Of a stretch of DNA of 11,099 nucleotides, positions 1 to 7,145 are shown piece after piece. Within the stretch, counting starts at the first letter, position 1. Every line of letters begins with the position of its first letter. This DNA comes from a bacterium. Its GTDB lineage: Bacteria; Pseudomonadota; Alphaproteobacteria; Caulobacterales; Hyphomonadaceae. The notes beneath the pieces are model-generated. The model had not been told where the DNA came from. It saw nothing but the letters and a program-made list of their open reading frames with translations, and did not search any database. The stretch covers positions 1 to 11,099 of the forward strand of contig JAVBYB010000079.1 of the NCBI GenBank assembly GCA_030824255.1. Direction: 5' to 3'. A program made the position numbers and the translations under genes.

Positions 1-127
1 GGGGCGGCCGCTGCGGTACGCCTATCAGCTCAGCGACAAGGGGCGGGATTTTGCCCCCGCGCTGATCGGGCTGAAGGATTGGGGCAAGAAGCACATGCCG
101 GTTCGACGCGAGGCGGCGCAGCGCTAA
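1..127 (+). CDS. HxlR-family transcriptional regulator, C-terminal end (partial)
   Basis: The first 41 readable codons start at base 2 and end at the TAA at 125-127; the 5' part lies outside the window. The peptide contains 'YQLSDKGRDFAPAL' followed by 'LKDWGKKH'. This matches the end of the winged-helix domain in HxlR-type regulators: the wing strand, then 'LT-x-x-G-x-x-L-x-P-x-L' and a Trp-containing last helix. Members of the family are small dimeric DNA-binding proteins that often respond to reactive electrophiles or oxidants and usually control a neighbouring gene. The target here is unknown, because the upstream side is not visible. The next gene, hslU, converges on it, with a hairpin between. 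A MarR-type or other winged-helix regulator cannot be fully excluded from so short a fragment. Confidence 0.7.
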   Translation, partial: GRPLRYAYQLSDKGRDFAPALIGLKDWGKKHMPVRREAAQR

Positions 128-146
128 GAATTGGCCGCTTCGCAGC

Positions 147-172
147 GACTGCCGGGCAGGCGCCCGGCGGTC
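147..172. terminator. Hairpin between convergent HxlR-type gene and hslU
   Basis: An 11-bp stem has arms at 147-157 and 162-172 and a 4-nt loop. Its inner seven pairs are pure G/C (GCCGGGC against GCCCGGC), and one outer pair is a G-U wobble on the plus-strand transcript. It begins 19 nt after the stop of the plus-strand gene and lies 7 nt past the hslU stop, as expected of a shared bidirectional terminator. Neither side has a clear T-tract, so it may act as a transcript-end stabiliser or a U-poor terminator. On the minus-strand transcript the wobble becomes an A-C mismatch. Confidence 0.55.
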
Positions 173-178
173 CATAGA

Positions 179-1480
179 TCAGAGAATATACTTCGACAGG
201 TTCTGGTCGCCGGCCATCGCCGCAACCTTCTCGCGGACGTAGGCGCCGGAGATGCTGAAGGCTTCGCCGGGTTTTTCCGAGGCCGAGAAGCTGATCTCGT
301 CCAGCACGCGCTCAAGAATGGTGTGAAGGCGGCGCGCGCCGATGTTTTCGACCGAGTCATTCACCTGCACCGCAATGTCGGCGATGGCCTCGATCGCATC
401 GGGCGCGAAGGACAGGTCGACGCCTTCGGTTTTCATCAGCGCGGTGTACTGCGTGATGAGGCTGGCTTCGGGTTCGGTGAGGATGCGTTTGAGATCGTCG
501 CGGCTGAGCGCCTTGAGCTCCACCCGGATCGGCAGGCGGCCCTGCAATTCAGGCAGCAGGTCCGAAGGCTTGGCGACGTGGAACGCGCCTGAGGCAATGA
601 ACAGGATGAAGTCTGTCTTCACCGGACCATGCTTGGTGGACACTGTCGTGCCTTCGATCAGCGGCAGCAGGTCGCGCTGAACGCCTTCGCGGCTGACGTC
701 CGCGCCCGCCCGTTCGGAACGGGAGGCGATCTTGTCGATCTCGTCGAGAAAGACGATGCCATCTTCCTCGGTCAGGCGCAGCGCTTCGCGCGTGACGGTT
801 TCGTTGTCGAGGAGCTTGTCGGATTCTTCCTGCACGAGCGGCTTGTAGGCTTCCTTCACAGTGGTGCGGATGCGCTTGCTGCGCCCGCCGAAGCCTTTCA
901 GCAGGTCGCCGAGATTGACCATGCCGACGCCGCCGGGCTGGCCGGGGATTTCCATGCCGCCGAAGGGCGAGGCGTTGTCGGGCACGTCGACCTCGATCTC
1001 CTTGTCGTCGAGCTGCCCTGCCCGGAGTTTCGTGCGAAAGCTTTCGCGCGTGCCGGGCTGGGCCGTGGCGCCGACGAGCGCGACGAGGACGCGCTCTTCG
1101 GCGGCGGCCTCGGCCTTCGACATCACTTCCTTGCGGCGCTTCTCGCGCACCTGACCAATGGCGACTTCGACGAGATCGCGGATGATCTGTTCGACATCGC
1201 GGCCGACATAGCCGACCTCGGTGAACTTGGTGGCTTCGACCTTGAGGAAGGGCGCTTTCGCCAGCTTGGCGAGGCGGCGGGAGATTTCCGTTTTGCCGAC
1301 CCCGGTCGGCCCGATCATCAGGATGTTCTTGGGCGTCACTTCCTCCCGCAGGGCGTCCGGCAGTTGCTTGCGGCGCCAGCGATTGCGCAGGGCGAGGGCT
1401 ACGGCGCGCTTGGCTTCCGGCTGACCGACGATGAAGCGGTCAAGCTCGGAGACGATTTCGCGGGGCGTGAATTCGGACAT
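179..1480 (-). CDS. hslU: HslU, ATPase subunit of the HslUV protease
   Basis: A 433-residue AAA+ unfoldase, full length for HslU (ClpY). Its hexameric rings dock on HslV, unfold cytoplasmic substrates with ATP and feed them into the peptidase chamber. Visible motifs are Walker A GPTGVGKT at 57-64, the pore loop GYVG at 90-93, Walker B 'IVFLDEID' at 242-249, a sensor-1 region around 294-300, the '[11 protein letters not shown]' arginine-finger region around 312-322 and sensor-2 GARR at 381-384. The less conserved stretch at about 110-230 is the intermediate (I) domain. The C-terminal 'LSKYIL' matches the conserved tail that inserts into HslV to activate it. The ATG is preceded by AGGA (1486-1489 on the plus strand), 5 nt away. 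It is the third gene of hslV / membrane gene / hslU, separated from the second by 90 bp with a hairpin. Nothing essential is missing. Confidence 0.98.
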   Translation of the reverse strand: MSEFTPREIVSELDRFIVGQPEAKRAVALALRNRWRRKQLPDALREEVTPKNILMIGPTGVGKTEISRRLAKLAKAPFLKVEATKFTEVGYVGRDVEQIIRDLVEVAIGQVREKRRKEVMSKAEAAAEERVLVALVGATAQPGTRESFRTKLRAGQLDDKEIEVDVPDNASPFGGMEIPGQPGGVGMVNLGDLLKGFGGRSKRIRTTVKEAYKPLVQEESDKLLDNETVTREALRLTEEDGIVFLDEIDKIASRSERAGADVSREGVQRDLLPLIEGTTVSTKHGPVKTDFILFIASGAFHVAKPSDLLPELQGRLPIRVELKALSRDDLKRILTEPEASLITQYTALMKTEGVDLSFAPDAIEAIADIAVQVNDSVENIGARRLHTILERVLDEISFSASEKPGEAFSISGAYVREKVAAMAGDQNLSKYIL

Positions 1481-1495
1481 GGATTTCCTGATGAC

Positions 1496-1552
1496 AGCTC
1501 AGGCATGAGCTAGGAAGGCTTGGACAGCTTCGCTAGCTCATGCCTGCTCATG
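1496..1552 (-). promoter_or_regulatory. Long hairpin with alternative pairings upstream of hslU
   Basis: A perfect 14-bp inverted repeat has arms at 1500-1513 and 1533-1546, with a 19-nt loop. GAAG (1514-1517) and CTTC (1528-1531) can extend the stem past a one-base bulge. The left arm also lies in a smaller hairpin, AGCTCA (1496-1501) with TGAGCT (1506-1511). CATGAGC at 1504-1510 can pair with either of two GCTCATG copies (1536-1542, 1546-1552). In the hslU direction the element starts just after the membrane-gene stop and ends 6 nt before the AGGA ribosome site. There is no T-tract after either arm. It could be an attenuator, an RNA-processing or stability hairpin, or a control on hslU translation. 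The pairing is seen; the role is inferred. Confidence 0.5.
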
Positions 1553-1570
1553 TCAGCAAGATATTCGTTT

Positions 1571-2716
1571 TCACGCAGGTTCAGGCGGGAAGATGCGGCC
1601 CATGGTTCCCTGCTGGGGCATGACCTTCAGGAGAGCCCGGCGGGCCGTGCGCCAGCCGCCGCCAAGGAGAACGATGGCGCCGCCGATGATCAGCGCCGTC
1701 ATCATCACCGGATTGACCCCGCCGCCGCCCAGCTCGTTCACCAGCACCCAGAGGGCGGCGCCGAACGTGACGAGACCGGATACAATCAACGCGCGCCGGT
1801 TGAGGGCCAGCGAGAGCAAGGCAAAGGCGATCAGGACGACAAGCATCACGGTCGCATCCGCCATGCCGGCCGGTGCGAAACCGGAGCCGAGCACGAGGCC
1901 TCGCACGCCGAAAATGATCTGCGGCGCGGCGGCGAGATGCAGCCAGAAGGCGTGATCCGAGGTGCGCGTTGAGCGCGTCGGATCACGCATGTCGAAGGCG
2001 ACTGCAGCGACCAGCGTGGCGACGCCGACCGTGAGCATGGCGAGCCCGCTGCCGACCTGGCCAATGCCGGCGAGTTGCGCGACGGCGGTGTAGAAGAGAC
2101 CCGCAATGGCGCCCGCCAGAAGGAACAGCGAGAATGGCAGGCGGAAGCGCATGAAGATTGCGCCCGCCGCGAATGCGGCCGCGGCAAAGCCCGCATAGCT
2201 GACGCCGGCGAGGGTCTGCCAGGCGTTGAAGTCATCGCCGCGCGTGAGGTCCGGATCGGGGATCAGGAAGCTGGCGAGGCCAACGGCAAGAATGCCCGAG
2301 GCGTAGACGATGGTTCCCGACAGCGCCATTGACGGCAGAAGCAGGCGACGGCGGCCGCAGAAGTATTCCGCCAGCAACCATGCGCCGACAATCACCGGAA
2401 TGGGCGCCAGCACAACGGCGAGCTTGATGCGCCAGATCATTTCATAGGGGCTTGCCGCGCCGCCGTCTGTCAGGGCCGGCAGACCCAGCAGGTTGATCGC
2501 CGAGATGGCCGACAGGAAGCCGAGGCCGACCATCAGGATCGCGATCCCGATGGTGAGGAACACATCGTTGAAATTGGACAGGAAGCGCAGGTTTTCCGGA
2601 TCCAGCATGCGATCGGGATCGTTGCGCGCCTTGAGGAAGGCTTCGAAGCGTTTGGCCGCCTCGTCGCTGATCGCGCCGCTTTCTACGGCCGCGCGAATAT
2701 CGGTCTTGTCATACAT
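1571..2716 (-). CDS. DUF2157-like multi-pass membrane protein
   Basis: A 381-residue protein with a soluble N-terminus (about 1-48), then roughly ten hydrophobic segments, near 50-75, 97-117, 125-151, 165-188, 191-210, 222-240, 253-280, 285-306, 309-327 and 335-352. The tail is short, basic and proline-rich. The layout, an N-terminal acidic helical stretch containing '[16 protein letters not shown]' before a long membrane domain, resembles DUF2157-type proteins, whose function is unknown. The assignment rests on overall pattern, not on a catalytic motif. Its ATG overlaps the hslV stop by 8 nt (2709-2716), so translation is probably coupled to hslV. It lies between the two HslUV subunit genes, which suggests co-expression with the protease. 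A direct role, such as membrane-protein quality control, is only a guess. Confidence 0.75.
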   Translation of the reverse strand: MYDKTDIRAAVESGAISDEAAKRFEAFLKARNDPDRMLDPENLRFLSNFNDVFLTIGIAILMVGLGFLSAISAINLLGLPALTDGGAASPYEMIWRIKLAVVLAPIPVIVGAWLLAEYFCGRRRLLLPSMALSGTIVYASGILAVGLASFLIPDPDLTRGDDFNAWQTLAGVSYAGFAAAAFAAGAIFMRFRLPFSLFLLAGAIAGLFYTAVAQLAGIGQVGSGLAMLTVGVATLVAAVAFDMRDPTRSTRTSDHAFWLHLAAAPQIIFGVRGLVLGSGFAPAGMADATVMLVVLIAFALLSLALNRRALIVSGLVTFGAALWVLVNELGGGGVNPVMMTALIIGGAIVLLGGGWRTARRALLKVMPQQGTMGRIFPPEPA

Positions 2717-3257
2717 CCAGGGTCTCCAACACGAAGTTGCTGTTTGTGTAGACGCAGACTTCGGCCGCGATCGTCATCGCTTTGCGTGCGATCTTTTCGG
2801 CGTCGTCTTCGTACTCGTACAGCGCTCGTGCGGCGGACAGCGCGTAGTTGCCCCCTGAACCAATGGCCGCGATCGGATGCTCCGGTTCCAGCACGTCTCC
2901 CCTGCCCGTGATGACGAGCAAGGATGTGACGTCGCCCACGATGATGAGGGCTTCGAGGTTGCGGAGATATTTGTCAGTGCGCCAGTCTTTCGCGAGTTCC
3001 ACGGCGGCGCGCTGGAGATTGCCGGGGAAGCGTTCGAGCTTTTGCTCAAGGCGTTCGAAGAGCGTGAAGGCGTCGGCCGTGGCGCCAGCGAAGCCTGCGA
3101 GAATCTCACCTTTCTCGCCGATGCGCCGGACCTTGCGTGCGTTGCCCTTCATGACCGTCTGACCCATCGACACCTGGCCATCGCCCATGATGACGAGCTT
3201 GCGGCCCTTCTTCACGGCGAGAATGGTGGTGGAGTGCCAAGTGGGTTCCGATGACAT
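2709..3257 (-). CDS. hslV: HslV, peptidase subunit of the HslUV protease
   Basis: A 182-residue threonine peptidase related to the proteasome beta subunit. It forms a double hexamer capped by HslU and degrades unfolded cytoplasmic proteins. The motif 'WHSTTILAV' places the mature N-terminus at Thr10 after a 9-residue propeptide; the Thr-Thr pair matches mature Thr1-Thr2 of E. coli HslV. Counting from Thr10, the conserved Asp of 'GDGQ' is Asp17 (residue 26 here) and the Lys of 'TVMKGN' is Lys28 (residue 37), both at E. coli positions. '[14 protein letters not shown]', '[11 protein letters not shown]' and 'AIGSGGNYA' are family signatures. The ATG has AGGA 9 nt upstream. The stop overlaps the start of the membrane-protein gene, so this is the first gene of a minus-strand operon that ends with hslU. 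Confidence 0.98.
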   Translation of the reverse strand: MSSEPTWHSTTILAVKKGRKLVIMGDGQVSMGQTVMKGNARKVRRIGEKGEILAGFAGATADAFTLFERLEQKLERFPGNLQRAAVELAKDWRTDKYLRNLEALIIVGDVTSLLVITGRGDVLEPEHPIAAIGSGGNYALSAARALYEYEDDAEKIARKAMTIAAEVCVYTNSNFVLETLDV

Positions 3258-3281
3258 GTCTGCTCTTCCTGACCGTTGAGC

Positions 3282-3310
3282 AGTCTATGTCGTGCGGACC
3301 TTGCCAACAA
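3282..3310 (-). promoter_or_regulatory. Candidate hslV promoter
   Basis: Read on the minus strand, a -35-like TTGTTG (3305-3310) is separated by 17 nt from a -10-like TAGACT (3282-3287), with hslV starting at 3257. Each box matches the general bacterial consensus only in part (4 of 6 for the -10). A heat-shock sigma reading, CTTG plus a downstream element, is also possible because CTTG overlaps the -35. This sequence does not separate the two. Confidence 0.35.
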
Positions 3311-3317
3311 GCAAATT

Positions 3318-3344
3318 TATCGACAGTCGATAATACACCTGTCG
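3318..3344. promoter_or_regulatory. Perfect 15-bp palindrome, operator-like
   Basis: TATCGAC (3318-3324) and GTCGATA (3326-3332) form a perfect 7+1+7 palindrome. The inner CGACAG (3321-3326) can also pair with CTGTCG (3339-3344). It lies between the divergent hslV and lipoprotein genes, just upstream of the proposed hslV -35 box. That fits an operator for a dimeric regulator, which I cannot name. Confidence 0.45.
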
Positions 3345-3356
3345 GCGCCGGGCTGG

Positions 3357-3381
3357 TTGCGCGGGCGGGTCATGCTATCTA
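3357..3381 (+). promoter_or_regulatory. Weak candidate promoter for the lipoprotein gene
   Basis: TTGCGCG (3357-3363), a 10-nt gap and GCTATCTA (3374-3381) partly match the Caulobacter housekeeping consensus TTGACGS-N10-14-GCTANAWC. The start point would fall about 20 nt before the ATG at 3407, leaving room for the GAGGGAGAG ribosome site. Support is pattern only. Confidence 0.25.
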
Positions 3382-3406
3382 GAGCCTTGTTTTTGAGGGA
3401 GAGTGG

Positions 3407-4147
3407 ATGCTGACCCTGCGCGCGGGAAGCTGTCTGGTTCTGGGTGTCGCGGCGCTGCTGGCGGGGTGCGGCGGCGAAAAAGCCCCCGTCGAAGAAGCCA
3501 GGACCGTGCCTCCGACGCCTGGTCCGGTGGCGGCGATGCGGATTGTCCACCCCGACGCCGACGCGCAAACCGGGCAACTCACCGTTCCGGGCGGCCCCGG
3601 CCAGATGGACCGGATAGAAAGACCTGTCCTCGTCGTGCCCGGCGATAACGGACGTAGCTATCTGGTGACTGCGCGCGAGGAAACCGGCGGCTGCCATGCC
3701 TGCGCGGCGTCGATATCGGTGTTCTATCTCGAAGCTGCAAGCGGGACGACCACGCTGGCCGCATCGTATCGCGAGGTGATCCAGTCGGGTGCGTGGGGCG
3801 TGGCGGGCGAGATCACGCCGTTGAAGCTGCGCGATGGACTGGTGGGGATGGTCGACGCCAGCGGCTATACCGGACAGGGCTGCACGGAGACGAACGCCGC
3901 CGTCTTCAGGTTCGATGCACGCGGGCCCGTGCAGATTCTCGAAGCGCCGCTAGGACGGTCGCAGGACGCCATCGACATTGCCGGCAACGTCGTGAAGCCG
4001 ATCACGGCGGATGTGGACTTCGCGGTGAACTATGTCGGCAATGACAACAGCGTGCCGGTAGACAGGCTGGTGACGTGGAAGCTCGACGGCGACGCGCTCG
4101 TCCCCGTGGAGGGCATCATCCCGACGCCGGTAGCGGAGGGCTGCTAG
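3407..4147 (+). CDS. Putative lipoprotein of unknown function
   Basis: A 246-residue protein with a lipoprotein signal peptide: basic Arg5, hydrophobic 9-19, lipobox LLAGC with the lipidated cysteine at 21. 'GG' after the cysteine gives no inner-membrane retention signal, so outer-membrane or periplasmic anchoring is likely. A Pro/Glu-rich linker (about 24-42) leads to a beta-rich body. I do not recognise the family. The body has a compact 'GGCHACAASISVFYLE' segment (Cys96-His-Ala-Cys99), Cys159 and a C-terminal Cys246. Cys96 and Cys99 could form a disulfide or bind a metal, but no known active site is visible. The ATG follows a purine-rich GAGGGAGAG. The gene is transcribed away from hslV, and its stop overlaps that of the GGDEF-EAL gene opposite. 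Any link to c-di-GMP signalling is speculation. Confidence 0.8.
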   Translation: MLTLRAGSCLVLGVAALLAGCGGEKAPVEEARTVPPTPGPVAAMRIVHPDADAQTGQLTVPGGPGQMDRIERPVLVVPGDNGRSYLVTAREETGGCHACAASISVFYLEAASGTTTLAASYREVIQSGAWGVAGEITPLKLRDGLVGMVDASGYTGQGCTETNAAVFRFDARGPVQILEAPLGRSQDAIDIAGNVVKPITADVDFAVNYVGNDNSVPVDRLVTWKLDGDALVPVEGIIPTPVAEGC

Positions 4148-6255
4148 GCCGCGAAGCGATCCGCCTTGCGGGGGCGGTAGGAGCGCACGAAGGCGTCGAA
4201 CTCGTCGGCGGGAAGCGGGGGCGAATAGTAATAGCCCTGCCCGATCGTGCAGGCGCGGCGCAGCAGGAAGTCGGCCTGCTCTTTCGTCTCCACACCCTCC
4301 GCGACGGTTTCCTGTCCGAGCGCTTCGGCCATCGCCAGGATCATCTCGACGATGGCGGGGGCGTGCGGATCGGTGGAGAGCGCGCGGACGAATTGCTGGT
4401 CGATCTTGAAGACGTCGAACGGCAGGCGCGTGATGGCGGCGAAGTTGGAATGGCCTGTGCCGAAATCGTCGATGGCGAGACGCACGCCGCGATTGCGCAG
4501 CGGCCACATGATGCGCGCCACGCGGTCTGCGTCGGCGACAGCGGCGCTTTCCGTGATCTCGAGTTCGAGCTGGCTGGGCGACAGGCCTGAATCGTCCAGC
4601 GCCTGGTAGACTGAATTCACGAAGTCCGGATCATCGAACTGGTGCGGCGAGACGTTGACGGCGACGGACAGCACGATGCCGCGCCTGTTCCATCCGGCGG
4701 CGGCAAAGCAGGCATCGCGCATCACCTGCTTGCCGAGTTTTGCAATCAGGCCAAGTTCTTCGGCGATCGGGATGAAGGCGCCGGGCGAGACGACCATTCC
4801 ATCAGGGCGACGCCAGCGCGCCAGCGCCTCGGCGCCGACAAGCTCGCCCGTCTCGAGTTTTACCTTGGGCTGGTAGACGGCCACAAACTCGCCGCGCTCG
4901 AGGCCTTCGCGCATTTCCTCCTCGAGCCGCGTCTGGGCGCGGGCGCGATCGAGCAGGCGCTGGTCGAAGAAGGCAAAGCTGGACGCGGTCTGGCGCTTGG
5001 CTTCCTTGAGTGCGATTTCGGCCTGCTTCAGGAGATCGCCGCCGGTGGCGGCGTCGCGGGGCGAGATGGCGGCACCGAAAGAGGCGGACAGGCGCACATA
5101 CTGGCCTTCCGCGGTGAAGCCCTGCGCGATGGCGTGTGAGGCGGCGGCGATGAATTCGCTCACGGCGACCTGAGATGCGCCGGGCAGGATCAGGCCGAAC
5201 TGGTCGGCGCCGATGCGGCCGATGAAGGCGCCGGTGAGTTTGGCCTGCGAGGCCGTGGCGCGCAGGCGCTCGGCGACGCCGGCGAGCGCGATGTCGGCAA
5301 GGCGGGGGCCGTGGGTGACATTGATCTCGCGGAAGCGATCCAGGTCGCAGATGAGGAGATAGACGTCCTCCCCTGTCGCCACCGCGCCATCGAGTCGCGA
5401 GACGAAGCGCAGGCGGTTGGGCAGGCGCGTGACCGGATCGGTATAGGCCATGGTGAGCGCACGCCGCATGGCGGCCTCGGAGCGCTCATGCACCTCGTCA
5501 ATCGAGGTGAGCAGCGGCTTCAGCAGGCGATCGTCCGAAGAGTCCGCCAGTTTCGACTTGTCCTTCGGGTCGCGCATGCGGATGCGCCTCTCGAGTTCGG
5601 TGACCGGCTTCAGCGCATGGCGCGCCAGCCGGTAGATCAGCGGCGCAATCGCCAGCAGCACCAGCGACAGCACGATCGCGTTCAGCGCCACCACCCACAG
5701 CCAGATGTCGATGAAGGCGCGCGGCTGGAAGGAATAGACCGCATAGCCATACAGCGTGCCGCCCGACTCGATCCTGCGCGCCGCATAGTAGCGCTCGCCC
5801 TCGACCATGACGGCGGACATGTCCGCCGCCAGTTCCGCCAGCTTGGTCTGCGGCGGCACGCGCTCGACCGCGCCATCCTTCGCCAGAAGCTGCCAGTTCG
5901 CGTCGAATACGGCCGATTGCCCGTCAGGCATTCCCACTGACAGCGCATCGACGAGCTTATTGATCTCGGACCAGTGGCCGGCTTCGGCGTGGATGCGGGA
6001 GATGTCCGCCAGCAGGTTGGCGCCCGCGATCACGGCCGTCTGGCGCTGCTGCCTGATTTCGCCCTGCCCGAGGATCGGCGTCACCACCCATTGGGCCAGG
6101 GCTGCGAAGAACGCGGCCGCGACCGCGATCATGGCCACCCTGCCCGCGAGGCCCATGCGCTTGGAGGCTTGCTTCGGCCCTTTGAGGGGCTTGGGCAGCT
6201 TGGTACGCATGGCCCCGGCTTTGGGAGCGCTGTCCTTGGCTGTGTGTGCAGTCAT
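4144..6255 (-). CDS. Membrane GGDEF-EAL protein, probable c-di-GMP phosphodiesterase
   Basis: A 703-residue inner-membrane signalling protein, numbered from the ATG at 6255. It has TM1 at about 39-61, a roughly 120-residue periplasmic sensor region, TM2 at about 183-208, a short HAMP-like linker, a GGDEF domain (about 265-430) and an EAL domain (about 441-690). The GGDEF signature reads GADQF (349-353) and no RxxD inhibitory site precedes it, so cyclase activity is doubtful. The EAL residues are present: Glu476 of EAL, Asn534 of 'NVS', Glu566 of 'LEITES', Asp596-Asp597 of 'DDFGTG', Lys617 of 'FKID' and Glu653 of 'AEGVE'. It should hydrolyse c-di-GMP to pGpG; the GGDEF half may sense GTP. A start at TTG 6288 would add 11 residues, but its AGGGG lies directly against it. 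The best-spaced ATG after that AGGGG (6280) is out of frame. The stop overlaps the lipoprotein stop. Confidence 0.93.
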   Translation of the reverse strand: MTAHTAKDSAPKAGAMRTKLPKPLKGPKQASKRMGLAGRVAMIAVAAAFFAALAQWVVTPILGQGEIRQQRQTAVIAGANLLADISRIHAEAGHWSEINKLVDALSVGMPDGQSAVFDANWQLLAKDGAVERVPPQTKLAELAADMSAVMVEGERYYAARRIESGGTLYGYAVYSFQPRAFIDIWLWVVALNAIVLSLVLLAIAPLIYRLARHALKPVTELERRIRMRDPKDKSKLADSSDDRLLKPLLTSIDEVHERSEAAMRRALTMAYTDPVTRLPNRLRFVSRLDGAVATGEDVYLLICDLDRFREINVTHGPRLADIALAGVAERLRATASQAKLTGAFIGRIGADQFGLILPGASQVAVSEFIAAASHAIAQGFTAEGQYVRLSASFGAAISPRDAATGGDLLKQAEIALKEAKRQTASSFAFFDQRLLDRARAQTRLEEEMREGLERGEFVAVYQPKVKLETGELVGAEALARWRRPDGMVVSPGAFIPIAEELGLIAKLGKQVMRDACFAAAGWNRRGIVLSVAVNVSPHQFDDPDFVNSVYQALDDSGLSPSQLELEITESAAVADADRVARIMWPLRNRGVRLAIDDFGTGHSNFAAITRLPFDVFKIDQQFVRALSTDPHAPAIVEMILAMAEALGQETVAEGVETKEQADFLLRRACTIGQGYYYSPPLPADEFDAFVRSYRPRKADRFAA

Positions 6256-6319
6256 CAGCGCGAATCCGGTGGCGTTCCATGCGGCCAACCCCTAAATGCG
6301 AGCCGGCATTCAGGATTCC

Positions 6320-6346
6320 TCGACCGTTCGCGGGTTAAGCTAGGTT
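6320..6346 (+). promoter_or_regulatory. Candidate hisB promoter
   Basis: TCGACCG (6320-6326), a 12-nt gap and GCTAGGTT (6339-6346) match the Caulobacter-type consensus at 5 of 7 and 6 of 8 positions, counting the free position. The leader would be about 30 nt and includes AAGGG. The 95-bp gap is shared with the divergent GGDEF-EAL gene. It also holds a CGTTCGC/GCGAACG inverted repeat (6325-6331, 6353-6359) and two GGTTAA copies 30 bp apart, of unknown meaning. Confidence 0.35.
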
Positions 6347-6383
6347 TCGTTAGCGAACGCACGGTTAATGCAAGGGCCCGCAG

Positions 6384-6983
6384 ATGGCGGATAAGGCGCG
6401 CAAGGCAGAGATCGTCCGCGAGACGAAGGAGACCTCGATCAAGGTCTCCGTGAACGTCGATGGCTCTGGAAAGTCATCGATTTCCACCGGCATCGGCTTC
6501 TTCGACCACATGCTGGAAAGCTTCGCCAAGCACTCCGCCATGGATATTAACGTCGAGGCCAGGGGCGACCTTCACATCGACCAGCACCACACCATGGAAG
6601 ACGTGGGCATCGTGCTGGGCCAAGCCTTCAAGGAAGCCATCGGCAGCTATTCGGGCGTGATCCGCTTCGGTCACGCTTATGTGCCCATGGACGAGACGCT
6701 GGCACGCGCCTCGGTGGACCTGTGCAACCGGCCCTACCTGATCTGGAAGGTGGCCTTTACGCGGGACAAGGTCGGCGTCGTCGATACCGAGCTATTCAAG
6801 GAGTTCTTCCAGGCGTTCGCGATGAATTCCGGCGCGTGCGTGCATATCGAACTGCTGTATGGCGAGAATTCGCATCACATCGCCGAGGCCAGCTTCAAGT
6901 CTCTGGCGCGGGCGCTGCGGGCCGCAGCCGTGGTGGACGACCGGCTTCAGGGCCAGGTGGCGAGCACCAAGGGCAGCCTCTAG
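6384..6983 (+). CDS. hisB: Imidazoleglycerol-phosphate dehydratase (HisB)
   Basis: A 199-residue single-domain IGPD that dehydrates imidazoleglycerol phosphate to imidazole-acetol phosphate in histidine synthesis, in the cytoplasm. Family motifs are 'GIGFFDHML' (36-44), '[13 protein letters not shown]' (64-76, with His68, His69 and Glu72) and '[12 protein letters not shown]' (161-172, with His164, His165 and Glu168). These histidines and glutamates bind the two Mn ions of the 24-subunit enzyme. There is no fused phosphatase domain, unlike the enterobacterial HisB. The ATG has AAGGG (6372-6376) 7 nt upstream. In many alphaproteobacteria hisB sits beside hslV and is followed closely by hisH. 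Here a lipoprotein and a GGDEF-EAL gene separate it from hslV, and a catalase separates it from hisH. Confidence 0.98.
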   Translation: MADKARKAEIVRETKETSIKVSVNVDGSGKSSISTGIGFFDHMLESFAKHSAMDINVEARGDLHIDQHHTMEDVGIVLGQAFKEAIGSYSGVIRFGHAYVPMDETLARASVDLCNRPYLIWKVAFTRDKVGVVDTELFKEFFQAFAMNSGACVHIELLYGENSHHIAEASFKSLARALRAAAVVDDRLQGQVASTKGSL

Positions 6984-7145
6984 CTTTCATCTGAACCATC
7001 ATTTGATCACGCGGGCGCACGAATGGCGCCGGCGGCTGCATTCATTTGCTTCCACGACTCGCTTTGCACTGGAATGGTTCTAGCTCCCTTCAGGCAGCGC
7101 ACGCCGCCGGCATACGGCCAGAGCAGCGCGCCCGAGGAGATAATC

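Noticed and set aside
629..1513. Long open frame opposite hslU (294 codons, +)
   Set aside because: It is a shadow of the GC-rich hslU coding strand. Its protein is Ala/Gly/Asp/Leu-rich with no family motif, and HslU is certain here.
1496..1552. Insertion-sequence or MITE footprint at the hairpin
   Set aside because: There are no target-site duplication, transposase fragment or second copy in the window. The inverted repeat is explained as well by an RNA hairpin.
5957..6280. 107-codon frame starting at ATG 6280 (minus) behind a good AGGGG
   Set aside because: The product is low-complexity Arg/Gly/Gln-rich and overlaps the N-terminal part of the GGDEF-EAL gene in another frame. It is kept only as a start-site oddity, not as a gene.
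7023..7145. Extended catalase start at ATG 7023
   Set aside because: The added 41 residues do not resemble catalase N-termini, and there is no ribosome site before 7023. The ATG at 7146 has a near-ideal AGGAG.
6984..7145. Possible peroxide-responsive or general-stress promoter before catalase
   Set aside because: I found neither an OxyR-type spaced ATAG/CTAT pattern nor a GGAAC...CGTT pair. The best housekeeping-like match (TCTAGCTC at 7079-7086) lacks a properly spaced -35.
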